This document shows positions 7,828 through 15,452 of a DNA stretch of 24,443 nucleotides, in pieces. The notes under the pieces were generated by a model. That model saw only the letters and a program-made list of their open reading frames with translations, was not told where the DNA came from and searched no databases. The stretch comes from CAYGXH01 sp964354485 (lineage in GTDB: Bacteria; Bacteroidota; Ignavibacteria; UBA10030; SZUA-254). The number at the start of each line of letters is the position of its first letter. Within the stretch, counting starts at the first letter, position 1. The position numbers and the translations under genes were made by a program. The stretch covers positions 1 through 24,443 of the forward strand of contig CAYGZY010000150.1 in NCBI GenBank assembly GCA_964354485.1, written 5' to 3'.

Positions 7828-7843
7828 AACCGTTTTAACGGTT
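7828..7843. repeat. AACCGTT/AACGGTT palindrome
   Basis: Seven-base arms with a TT loop, 17 bases before the end of the DUF4139 gene. It matches the inner arms of the palindrome at 23348-23369 and is one base pair different from that at 6995-7010. It may also help end the DUF4139 transcript, but has no T-run. Confidence 0.6.
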
Positions 7844-7860
7844 TAAAGAAAATCTGTGGG

Positions 7861-9315
7861 CTACCACGAGTACCGGATTGTGTAGGTTATAATGTTTTCT
7901 TCGTCCTTCCCGACCTTCACCGGAAATTTGACCGTCGACTGATCTATCTTCTCCCAGTTCGCACTGCTCCTGGTTATTTTCCACTCGCTCCACCGCCACG
8001 GATGCTCATAGACGAGAACTTCAATCGGTTCTTTTTTATGATTGCGGATTTTGATCTCGATCGTTTCCTCAATAACTCTCCCTCCGGCAAACGATTTAAA
8101 ATCCTTCTGAGCACGCTCGCCCACAATATCGAAGGCGTTGCCGAGGTAGAGTTTCATTTCCTCATCCTTCGGCGTATGATCGATTTGATCTTCGCCGATG
8201 AATTGTTCCTTGCCATCATCATCGCGTTTATACACGCGCACTTTACCCTTAGGCAGTGGTATACCAAGACCGGATTTCGAATCGTTCTTCAGCAGAACGA
8301 ATACTCCCACTTTCTGATTCGATTGCTGACCGAAACTCCCCTGACCGCGATAAGAGTAATCATTCAACCAGTAGCGCCATTGATCCGAAAGACCATCGTA
8401 GAGAAACACTTTCTTCGCCGCGACGTTTCTCCCGGTAATCAGCTCTATCTGTTTCGTTTCGTTATTCCTTAACGTCGTGCGCCTCTGCAGAGTGTAAAGC
8501 TTGTACTCAAACAGATCTGTCTGTGTAAATTGCGGTTCTGCAGCTTTTGTCGCAATTTCCATGGTCCGCATCCTGTCGAAATCCTTCTTCACAATGTTGA
8601 CGTCGCCGGCAACAAGTTTCAATCCCGCATCACCGAATGTTGTCCCGGAATTGTTTACAACCGTTACCCATCCGGTCAAATCGAGTTTTGTGTCGCTTTT
8701 ATCGAGGAGCGCAACATAATTCGCGTTCCATGAAAGTGCGCCTGCAAGGTAGCTGATCTCGGTTTTATGTTCTCCGGGGCGCGTGGTCTCGACAAGCCAT
8801 TCGAGCTGTGGTTTCAGGATGAGTCCTTCCGGCAAGGAAGGAAGAACCAGCCGGCCATTCGGATTGATTTCAATTTTACCGTCGATCTCCGCAACCAGCC
8901 CGCCTGAAAAAGAGGACGAGAGAAGTTTCCCTTCTACGGTATACTCTTTCTTTGTCTCTTCATTTAAACGTATAAATTCAACATGTCGCCCGATGTACTT
9001 TTCCAGAAGCTTTGCCTGATTCACAAGATCGTACTGATAGCTCTGCTCCAGGACACGGACACCGAGTGGCTCCGTGAGACTCAGGAAGTGAAGCGATGTT
9101 CCATCGATCGTCGAGGGAATATCAGGAATGAGGACACTGCTGATACCGCCTGAGAGATAGATATTCCGCTCCTCACGGATGAGGGACAGGTTCTGGTTGT
9201 AAATTGTTAAATCGACGGTTGTTCGTTCACGGGCAGTCGTCTGCTTCACCTGAGAGTAGTTGGCGGTAGGCTGAAGAACTGCGACCACCAGAAATACAAA
9301 GGCAACATATCTCAT
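7861..9315 (-). CDS. Secreted DUF4139 domain protein
   Basis: The product is 484 residues from ATG 9313-9315, which has an excellent AAAGGAG Shine-Dalgarno site 7 bases upstream and begins a classical signal peptide (MRYVAFVFLVVAVLQ, cleavage probably near residues 18-22). The frame extends 20 codons further upstream but without a ribosome site. The mature protein has an N-terminal beta-rich region (DLTIYNQNLSLIREER) typical of DUF4139 proteins, a middle part with 'YLAGALSWNANYVALL', and a conserved C-terminal end (VYEHPWRWSEWKI... ITYTIRYSW). DUF4139 proteins are exported and of unknown function. It lies 62 bases behind the second ABC exporter gene, so it may be co-transcribed with the exporter. 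Confidence 0.85.
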   Translation of the reverse strand: MRYVAFVFLVVAVLQPTANYSQVKQTTARERTTVDLTIYNQNLSLIREERNIYLSGGISSVLIPDIPSTIDGTSLHFLSLTEPLGVRVLEQSYQYDLVNQAKLLEKYIGRHVEFIRLNEETKKEYTVEGKLLSSSFSGGLVAEIDGKIEINPNGRLVLPSLPEGLILKPQLEWLVETTRPGEHKTEISYLAGALSWNANYVALLDKSDTKLDLTGWVTVVNNSGTTFGDAGLKLVAGDVNIVKKDFDRMRTMEIATKAAEPQFTQTDLFEYKLYTLQRRTTLRNNETKQIELITGRNVAAKKVFLYDGLSDQWRYWLNDYSYRGQGSFGQQSNQKVGVFVLLKNDSKSGLGIPLPKGKVRVYKRDDDGKEQFIGEDQIDHTPKDEEMKLYLGNAFDIVGERAQKDFKSFAGGRVIEETIEIKIRNHKKEPIEVLVYEHPWRWSEWKITRSSANWEKIDQSTVKFPVKVGKDEENIITYTIRYSW

Positions 9316-9377
9316 AGTATACTCCTTTCCCAACGGGAATTTACTAAAATGATTAAACCTAACGGCAATATACAAAA

Positions 9378-11168
9378 TTATTTAGAACCGTTCGATAGTG
9401 TGCGACGCTCCTGTTCCTGATACTGCAGCCGGTACAACTTATAGTACACGCCGCCGAGCGCGAGAAGTTCCTGGTGTGTTCCCATTTCACGAATTTCACC
9501 TTTGTGCATTACAATGATTGTGTGAGCACGCTGGATGGTGGAGAGTCGATGTGCAATGACGATGGATGTTCTGCCGCGGAGGAGTTTGCGGATTGCCTGC
9601 TGAATGAGAATTTCCGCCTCGGTATCAACGCTTGAAGTCGCCTCATCGAGAATGAGCAGAGAAGGATGATGTGCAAGCGCGCGGGCAAACGAAATCAGCT
9701 GTTTCTGGCCGACGGAGAGGGTGGCGCCCCGTTCTTTCACCTCTTCACTGTATCCTGCCGGCAGGGATTCAATGAAGGAGTTTATTCCCACTACACGCGC
9801 AGCTGCACGGATTCTCTCCTGAGAAATATCCTCATTCCCGAGGTTGATGTTATAATTGATGTCTCCGGAAAACAGAAAGACATCCTGGAGAACGACAGCC
9901 GTACAGCGCCGGAGTTCGTCTTTTGCTATCGATCTGATATCGACACCGTTAACGAGAATCTCTCCCCGCTGGAATTCATAAAAACGGCAGAGCAGGTTAA
10001 TGATTGTCGTTTTACCGGCGCCGGTGTGACCGACGAAAGCGACCGTCTCGCCCGGATTAATCCTGAAGGACACATTTTTCAGGATCCACTCTTCGCCCTG
10101 GTATGCGAACCACACATTCCTGAATTCAACCGAAATCGGTCCCGGAGTCAGATGTACCGGGGATTCAGGTTCTGAAATTAATGTTTTGTCGTCAAGAAGT
10201 TTGAACACTCTCTCCGACGAAGCCATAGCGGTCTGCATAATGTTGTACTTCTCCGAGAGGTCGCGAATCGGCCGCCAGAACATCTCATTAAACTGAAGAA
10301 ATGCCATGATGGTGCCGATCGTGATTGATCCTCCGAGCGCACCCACACCCGCGTACCATACTATGAGTCCTATCGCCAGCGCACCGATGAGGTCGACTCC
10401 GGGGTAGAACAGAGCGTAGTAAAAAATCGATTTGATGTTTGCATCACGGTGAGCGGCGTTTATATCGGAAAATTTCTGAAACGATTTACGCTCCCTGTTG
10501 AAAATCTGATCGACCATTATCCCCGTAATGTGTTCCTGCATGAATGTATTAATGCGTGCGAGCTGTATCCGAACTTCACGGTATGCTCCCCGGGCTTTCT
10601 TCCGGAAGAGAAAAGTGCCGTAAAAGAGCAGAGGCAGAACGCTGAGTGATATCAACGCCAGCTCCCAGCTCATGGTGAACATGAAGTAGAGGATGCCGAT
10701 GATTGTGAAGACATCGCTGAACACCATGACGATCCCCGAGGAGAACATTTCGTTGAGCACTTCAATGTCATTTGTGACGCGGGTAATCAGTCGTCCGATC
10801 GGATTACGGTCGTAGAACTGGACTCCGAATCTCTGAAGGTGCGAAAAAACCTGCATACGCAGATCAAATATCGTCCTCTGCCCGATCCACTGAGTTAGGT
10901 AGGCGCTTGCGTACTGGACAAAACCGCGAACCACCATAACACCGAGAAACGCCGTTACCGTAATGAGCAAACCCTTGGAATCGCGCTGAGCGATATTGAC
11001 ATCGACTGCGTACTTCGTGAACCAGGGACGGATCGCTTCCATGCCCGAAACAATAATGCTGAGAGATACTCCGAGAACGACGTACCGCCGGTATGGTTTC
11101 AGGTACGTGAGGAGTCTCCTCATGAGACGCGCATCATATGCTTTCCCGAGAATTTCTTCTTCGTGCAT
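9378..11168 (-). CDS. ABC exporter half, catalytic-site subunit (MsbA/TM288-like)
   Basis: The 596-residue product fuses a six-helix exporter transmembrane domain (about 20-315) to an ABC ATPase domain (about 345-580). Walker A GHTGAGKT is at 380-387, the Q-loop Q near 428, signature LSVGQ at 484-488 and Walker B ending in D508 with catalytic E509 (LILDEATSSVD), followed by the H-loop (IAHRLST). The signature is altered (V for G), while the Walker B glutamate is intact. Together with the upstream partner this makes a heterodimer with one good and one degenerate ATP site. I chose ATG 11168; the frame is open to TTG 11186, but that codon is in repeat-like intergenic DNA. Substrate is unknown. 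Confidence 0.88.
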   Translation of the reverse strand: MHEEEILGKAYDARLMRRLLTYLKPYRRYVVLGVSLSIIVSGMEAIRPWFTKYAVDVNIAQRDSKGLLITVTAFLGVMVVRGFVQYASAYLTQWIGQRTIFDLRMQVFSHLQRFGVQFYDRNPIGRLITRVTNDIEVLNEMFSSGIVMVFSDVFTIIGILYFMFTMSWELALISLSVLPLLFYGTFLFRKKARGAYREVRIQLARINTFMQEHITGIMVDQIFNRERKSFQKFSDINAAHRDANIKSIFYYALFYPGVDLIGALAIGLIVWYAGVGALGGSITIGTIMAFLQFNEMFWRPIRDLSEKYNIMQTAMASSERVFKLLDDKTLISEPESPVHLTPGPISVEFRNVWFAYQGEEWILKNVSFRINPGETVAFVGHTGAGKTTIINLLCRFYEFQRGEILVNGVDIRSIAKDELRRCTAVVLQDVFLFSGDINYNINLGNEDISQERIRAAARVVGINSFIESLPAGYSEEVKERGATLSVGQKQLISFARALAHHPSLLILDEATSSVDTEAEILIQQAIRKLLRGRTSIVIAHRLSTIQRAHTIIVMHKGEIREMGTHQELLALGGVYYKLYRLQYQEQERRTLSNGSK

Positions 11169-11173
11169 AAAAA

Positions 11174-11331
11174 TGTCAGTGGTCAATAGTCATTAGTCAT
11201 TGGAGTAGAAAAAATATCATTGGTCAATTGTCAGTTGTTATTGGTACTTCGTATTTAGGACTTTATACTTTGTGGTTCACCCTACTTTTCCATCTCTATA
11301 CTTAATGACAAATGACTACTGACTAATGACA
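11174..11331. repeat. Degenerate heptamer repeat patch between the two ABC genes
   Basis: Units of the type GTCATTA/GTCATTG recur at 11174-11203 and 11217-11243. Their reverse complements (AATGACA, AATGACT) recur at 11303-11331, so the patch can fold on itself. The middle carries TACTTCG/TATTTAG/TACTTTG units. It fills the gap between two genes whose products should form one complex. Confidence 0.65.
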
Positions 11332-11348
11332 CCTTTTACAAAGTACAA

Positions 11349-13109
11349 TTACATCGATTCCAATTCCTCTTCGAGGAGCTGCTTATCGTACAAGTCGGCA
11401 TAGATACCGCCGAGCGCGAGAAGTTCATCGTGGTTGCCCCGTTCTACAATTCTCCCTCCATTGAGCACTATAATGAGGTCCGCACTTTTTATCGTCGAGA
11501 TTCGGTGACTGATGATAATACTTGTACGGTTTTTCATCACAGTACGGAGGCGCTTGAGAATATCCTCTTCGGTATATGTGTCGACCGCGGAGAGCGCATC
11601 ATCGAGAATGAGAATTTTGGGATTACGCATCACAGCCCGCGCGAGACTTGTTCTCTGCTTCTGACCGCCCGATAGGGTTATCCCCCGCTCACCGATCCGG
11701 GTCGCGTACTTATCGGGAAAATCTCCGATATCTCTCGAAATCTGTGAAACCTCGGCCGCATTGATCACTTCTGTATCCGTACTGCTGTCGACGCCGTATC
11801 CTATATTTTCAGAGAGTGCATCCGAAAACAGGAAGGTTTCCTGCTGAACGTATCCAATATGAGACCGCAGTACCGGGAGCGGAATCTTCCGTATCGGAAT
11901 TCCGTCAATAAGAATCTCTCCCTCCGTAACATCGTACAGCCGGGGGATGAGGTTGACGAGCGTCGATTTACCCGAACCGGTGTATCCTACGATAGCGAGC
12001 TGCATTCCCTGCGGTACCTTTATGGAAATATTATTCAGTACCGGCTGCTGTTTCCCTTGATGGATGAAACTCACATTGCGGAATTCAATCTCCCCTTTCA
12101 GCTCCTTAATGGAAAAATCGGTCTCCTGAGTCTTCCGGATTTCCGGTTCGGTGTCCATGATCTTCATCAGCCGCTCCATAGAGGCAGCCCCTTGCTGGAG
12201 GAGATTCGTTACCCATCCGAATGCTATCATCGGCCAGATGAGAAGCATGAGGTAACCGAAAAATGCCGTTAACATCCCGATGGAAATGTCTCCGGCGATT
12301 ACCTTCAGACCGCCGACGTACACCGTGATGACCAGCGATACGCCGATGAGGACGAACATGAGAGGCCACAGAATAGATTGAATTTTAGCAAGTACAAGAT
12401 TTTTTCTGAGATATTCCCAACATAAGCCCCGGAAACGGTTAATCTCGTATGCCTCCCGAACATATGACTGGACGACGCGTATCCCCGAGAGATTTTCCTG
12501 TGCCCTCATCGTCATAATAGAAAACTGCCCCTGCCGTTCCTGAAACTTTTCATGTATTTTCCTGCCTAGCTTATACACAACCAGAGAAACGAGAGGGAGC
12601 GGCAGAAGCGCATAGAGCGTCAGTTCCCAATCGCTCAGAAACATCATGACCAGCACCATCGTGAATGTCATCAGAGTATCGCTCGGATACATGATGCCGG
12701 GTCCGACGACGTTACGCACGGCGCTGATGTCGTTCGTTGCGTGCGCCATCAGATCGCCGGTCGGTGTGTTCTGGAAATAAGAAAGGGAGAGCGTTTGGAG
12801 ATGCTTGAGAAAATCATTTCGGAGATCAAACTCAATATGACGCGAGACCACGATGATAGTCTGCCGCGTCAAGTACATAAAAAATCCCGCCAAAATATTT
12901 AGTCCGACGATGACAGCCGCGTAAACCAGGAGAGAGGCGCCATCGATGGTTTTCGAATCGAGACCGGCTTTGAGTTCATCGATAGCGAATCCGACGAGGC
13001 GGGGCTGGAAAACTGTGAAGACATTGCTCATAACAACGGCAGCGAGTCCCCAGAAAAGCGTTTTACGGTAACGCCACAGGTAGGGCTTTAATCGGAGAAG
13101 CGACTTCAT
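11349..13109 (-). CDS. ABC exporter half, degenerate-site subunit (TM287-like)
   Basis: The 586-residue product has a transmembrane domain (about 10-310) followed by an ATPase domain (about 338-575). Walker A GYTGSGKS is at 375-382, the Q-loop at 422-423, a canonical LSGGQ signature at 479-483, Walker B with D503 followed by D504 instead of the catalytic glutamate (LILDDALSAVD), and H535 in ISHRIST. The Asp at the catalytic position marks it as the degenerate-site partner, as in TM287 of Thermotoga TM287/288. Its intact signature completes the functional ATP site of the downstream half-transporter. The ATG is at 13107-13109. The restriction-modification cassette lies directly upstream. Confidence 0.9.
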   Translation of the reverse strand: MKSLLRLKPYLWRYRKTLFWGLAAVVMSNVFTVFQPRLVGFAIDELKAGLDSKTIDGASLLVYAAVIVGLNILAGFFMYLTRQTIIVVSRHIEFDLRNDFLKHLQTLSLSYFQNTPTGDLMAHATNDISAVRNVVGPGIMYPSDTLMTFTMVLVMMFLSDWELTLYALLPLPLVSLVVYKLGRKIHEKFQERQGQFSIMTMRAQENLSGIRVVQSYVREAYEINRFRGLCWEYLRKNLVLAKIQSILWPLMFVLIGVSLVITVYVGGLKVIAGDISIGMLTAFFGYLMLLIWPMIAFGWVTNLLQQGAASMERLMKIMDTEPEIRKTQETDFSIKELKGEIEFRNVSFIHQGKQQPVLNNISIKVPQGMQLAIVGYTGSGKSTLVNLIPRLYDVTEGEILIDGIPIRKIPLPVLRSHIGYVQQETFLFSDALSENIGYGVDSSTDTEVINAAEVSQISRDIGDFPDKYATRIGERGITLSGGQKQRTSLARAVMRNPKILILDDALSAVDTYTEEDILKRLRTVMKNRTSIIISHRISTIKSADLIIVLNGGRIVERGNHDELLALGGIYADLYDKQLLEEELESM

Positions 13110-13171
13110 GTGTGTTAGCTACATGGGGGATAAAATAAGTTGAGGTTATTGATGATCGTTCACCAATCTGT

Positions 13172-13302
13172 GTACAACGTGTGCAGTAGCAACGCAGGGA
13201 TTTTGCGAACTATCAACCAACAAATTTCTCGTGAGCAAAAGCATTGAGCGACCACGACTGTTTTCTATAATAAAGGTAGTGTCGTTGCTACTGCTGTTAT
13301 GC
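13172..13302 (-). repeat. attC-like recombination site candidate downstream of the restriction gene
   Basis: On the minus strand, 15 bases after the endonuclease stop, GCATAAC (13296-13302) is followed by a perfect 12-bp inverted repeat GCAGTAGCAACG / CGTTGCTACTGC (13283-13294 and 13183-13194) around an 88-base centre, and closed by GTTGTAC (13172-13178). The outer heptamers fit RYAYAAC and GTTRTRY, a variant of the RYYYAAC/GTTRRRY boxes of integron attC sites, and the 131-bp length is in the attC range. No integrase gene is in the window. It could instead be an unrelated large hairpin or a terminator. Confidence 0.4.
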
Positions 13303-13316
13303 GATGTGTTTTTTGC
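13296..13316 (+). repeat. Left end of an imperfect 21-bp inverted repeat around the RM cassette
   Basis: This segment (GTTATGCGAT... ending TGTTTTTTGC) matches the reverse complement of 15416-15436 at 18 of 21 positions. It begins one base beyond the endonuclease stop codon and overlaps the outer box of the attC-like structure. Confidence 0.6.
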
Positions 13317-13317
13317 C

Positions 13318-14439
13318 TCACTTGTCTGACTCAGACGCCTTTCGCAAAACAAGAAATGCTTCTTTCAAGGGTTGGCTGACTGAGCTGTCTGGTTCTGCCA
13401 AAACAAGACTCTGGTAAATGTCCAAGAAAGTCGTTCGGTATCGGTGGAAGAAATGAAGATAATGTCTAACGAAGCCGATGCAATCTAAAACTGCAATTTC
13501 GACGCCAGCCCTCTCATATACGCTCATGGCGTATTGATGCACCTCGTCGTCGATGACATCGGTGGTGATGAAGATGTAGTTGTCGACACGGTGATCAAGC
13601 GTGGCGATTTTCTTAATTGCGTTCTCGATGTCAATGAGAGTTACTCGCTTGTCCTTCATTTCGTAGCAAGTAATAATTTGGTCATCGTTGACAAGAGTAA
13701 TCTCAATATCGCCAATTGAGCCAGTCTGACTGTCTGCAGCGGTGTGAGATTGAAGTGGTAAAGCAGTTTCGCCAATACGATCCTTGACGGCGAGATAAGC
13801 AGTGGCAACCATTAAAACAGGAAGCCTGCTTGAATTCTTGCTACTGAGATGTTGCTGGAGTAGGGTAACAATTTGTTCGGAAGAAAGCGGGAGTGTGTCC
13901 TCAGAGTGTTTCAATTCTCGGAGAAGTTGCTTCATTCGGGTTTCGTTCTCGGTTTTGATGATGAACAAAAAGCGAATTATTTCTCTTAGGACATCAGCAG
14001 CTTCAAGTTTTCCACGTTGGATGAGGTCGAGCAACTCAAGAGTATTTGTGTAAACCTGTCGTGGTCTGCCGACAAGGTCCAAGTCGGTCGTCAGCTTGCG
14101 GTTAATGTTTCTAAAGGCAGGAGTAAGAAAAGCTGTAGTCGAGTTCGTAGGGAGTTTATGTTTGATGACGAAAGGTTCAACGAACTGCTCATCGTAGCCA
14201 CGACCAGAGTACGTGCCCTTACCGCCAATCTCGGTGTATGGTTTTCTTATATCAACATTCGGATCTTCAAGTTTGCCAAGCAGACAAGCCATCAGGAAAC
14301 GGATAGGAGCCTTGTTTGTTAAGCAGCGACAAACAAATTCGATTTTCGCTCGAAGGTCCTCATTGTCAATAAAGTTCTTGTCTTGTTTGGTGCGAGCATT
14401 TTGGTAGAATTGCTCGAGAGTTTTCGCTGGATCGATCAT
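13318..14439 (-). CDS. Restriction endonuclease, SacI-family-like
   Basis: The 373-residue product resembles SacI-family type II endonucleases, as I recall them: the stretch 'RLPVLMVATAYLAVKDRIGE', 'QTGSIGDIEITLVNDD', 'YEMKDKRVT', 'NYIFITT', 'VLDCIGFVRHYLHFFHR' and the C-terminal 'LAEPDSSVSQPLKEAFL'. D244/E246 and E260-M-K262 can form a PD-(D/E)xK catalytic site. ATG 14439 overlaps the stop of the methyltransferase gene by 4 bases (ATGA), so the two are translationally coupled with the modification gene first. A large N-terminal region (1-200) is probably the specificity part. SacI itself cuts GAGCTC, but its partner is a cytosine methylase, so the recognition sequence here should not be assumed. 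Confidence 0.75.
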   Translation of the reverse strand: MIDPAKTLEQFYQNARTKQDKNFIDNEDLRAKIEFVCRCLTNKAPIRFLMACLLGKLEDPNVDIRKPYTEIGGKGTYSGRGYDEQFVEPFVIKHKLPTNSTTAFLTPAFRNINRKLTTDLDLVGRPRQVYTNTLELLDLIQRGKLEAADVLREIIRFLFIIKTENETRMKQLLRELKHSEDTLPLSSEQIVTLLQQHLSSKNSSRLPVLMVATAYLAVKDRIGETALPLQSHTAADSQTGSIGDIEITLVNDDQIITCYEMKDKRVTLIDIENAIKKIATLDHRVDNYIFITTDVIDDEVHQYAMSVYERAGVEIAVLDCIGFVRHYLHFFHRYRTTFLDIYQSLVLAEPDSSVSQPLKEAFLVLRKASESDK

Positions 14440-15332
14440 TGAAAAAGTGTGTCGGTGTTCTTGAATTTGTGAATGTCATAGTTAACCCACAGAACTTCTT
14501 GCCTTTTATCTTTCGTAGAGTGGATTGTTTTGAGTAGGCTGATATGCTTTCTCCACTTGGGAGTGGGATAAAGCTCATTCATAAGTTCACACTGGTAGTT
14601 TGAAATAGCTACCAAACCCTTGACGGAGTTAAGAACTTTGGCGAGTTGGCGGTGTTCTTCGTCCGTCAGTTCGTAACCGTAGGATTTTGTGTCTCCTCTT
14701 GTTGCATGAATGTAGGGCGGATCGCAATAGAAGAGTGTCTCTTTAGAATCATACAGTCTAATAATATCGACTGCGGGACGGTTCTCAATCTGAACTCTGA
14801 GAAGTCTCTCGGCGATGAAAGCCAAATCCTCGATGCCTCCAAGCCACCGACTGATAACTCCGCTCATTCCATTCCTACTTGTGTTTTTACAGTTAGCCCA
14901 GCGTCCAATGGTTGCCGTCTGCGCAAGCCCAGTTCTTACTTGCCGTGCACGGACATAAAACCTTCTTGCACGTTTAAAGCTCGATAGGTTCGGGTCTAGT
15001 AGACAGGCATTGGCAAACTCCTCACGTGAGAATGGAGTTAGACCAATTGCCTCGATCAATTTAGCTTTTTCCTCCCGCAGAACTCGGAAGAAGTTGACGA
15101 CCTCGCCGTCAAGGTCGTTGTAGGTCTCGACTGGAGACGAAGGACGATTCAGCAAAATAGCGGCAGAACCGCCAAATGGTTCGCAGTAGTGGTAGCAGTT
15201 CGGCAACAAAGGAAGAAGCCAATCAAGGTGCGAGAATTTCCCGCCATACCAGCCGAAGGCGATAACCTTTCGAGATGTCTTGAGATGCGATATTGGCGCA
15301 GGAATCCGCCTTGCCCCTTCTCTTACAGCCAT
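14436..15332 (-). CDS. DNA N6-adenine methyltransferase, D12 class (type II modification enzyme)
   Basis: The 298-residue product is a Dam/D12-class adenine methylase: GWYGGK (27-32) for S-adenosylmethionine binding, EPFGGS (51-56), NDLD (72-75) and catalytic DPPY (204-207), followed by 'YGYELTDEEH' and 'LVAISNYQ', typical of the class. It should methylate adenine in the site cut by the overlapping downstream endonuclease, protecting host DNA. ATG 15330-15332 has AGGA 7 bases upstream. A 16-codon upstream frame with its own AGGAG site ends inside the first codons of this gene. The methylase being transcribed first fits the need to protect before cutting. Confidence 0.9.
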   Translation of the reverse strand: MAVREGARRIPAPISHLKTSRKVIAFGWYGGKFSHLDWLLPLLPNCYHYCEPFGGSAAILLNRPSSPVETYNDLDGEVVNFFRVLREEKAKLIEAIGLTPFSREEFANACLLDPNLSSFKRARRFYVRARQVRTGLAQTATIGRWANCKNTSRNGMSGVISRWLGGIEDLAFIAERLLRVQIENRPAVDIIRLYDSKETLFYCDPPYIHATRGDTKSYGYELTDEEHRQLAKVLNSVKGLVAISNYQCELMNELYPTPKWRKHISLLKTIHSTKDKRQEVLWVNYDIHKFKNTDTLFQ

Positions 15333-15373
15333 TCTGATGTCCTTATGTAATGGGTAACGGTGTTTGATAGCAT
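15323..15373 (-). CDS. Possible 16-residue leader peptide upstream of the methyltransferase
   Basis: An AGGAG site lies four bases before ATG 15371-15373, followed by 16 codons (MLSNTVTHYIRTSEWL) and TAA at 15323-15325, which overlaps codons 1-3 of the methyltransferase in another frame. The position suggests translational coupling or a leader that sets methylase expression. It rests only on the ribosome site and overlap, so it may be chance. Confidence 0.35.
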   Translation of the reverse strand: MLSNTVTHYIRTSEWL

Positions 15374-15415
15374 CAATCTCCTAAATTAACACAACACTTT
15401 CAAGTTTGAAGAATT

Positions 15416-15436
15416 GCAAAAAACATATCCCCTAAC
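15416..15436 (-). repeat. Right end of an imperfect 21-bp inverted repeat around the RM cassette
   Basis: On the minus strand it begins GTTAGGGGAT and ends ATGTTTTTTGC, 18 of 21 identical to 13296-13316. It starts 16 bases after the serS stop. The first seven bases, GTTAGGG, resemble the GTTRRRY box at the leading edge of integron cassettes. Confidence 0.6.
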
Positions 15437-15452
15437 GCCGTGTTTTACGCAT

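Noticed and set aside
7822..8472. 216-codon plus-strand frame
   Set aside because: It lies opposite the C-terminal part of the well-supported DUF4139 gene and resembles nothing; it is an antisense shadow.
11174..11331. CRISPR-like array
   Set aside because: The units are about 7 bases, degenerate and contiguous, in both orientations, with no spacers and no cas genes.
13146..13352. 68-codon minus-strand frame downstream of the restriction gene
   Set aside because: It overlaps the 3' end of the endonuclease in another frame and runs through the attC-like inverted repeat; it has no recognisable composition or motif.
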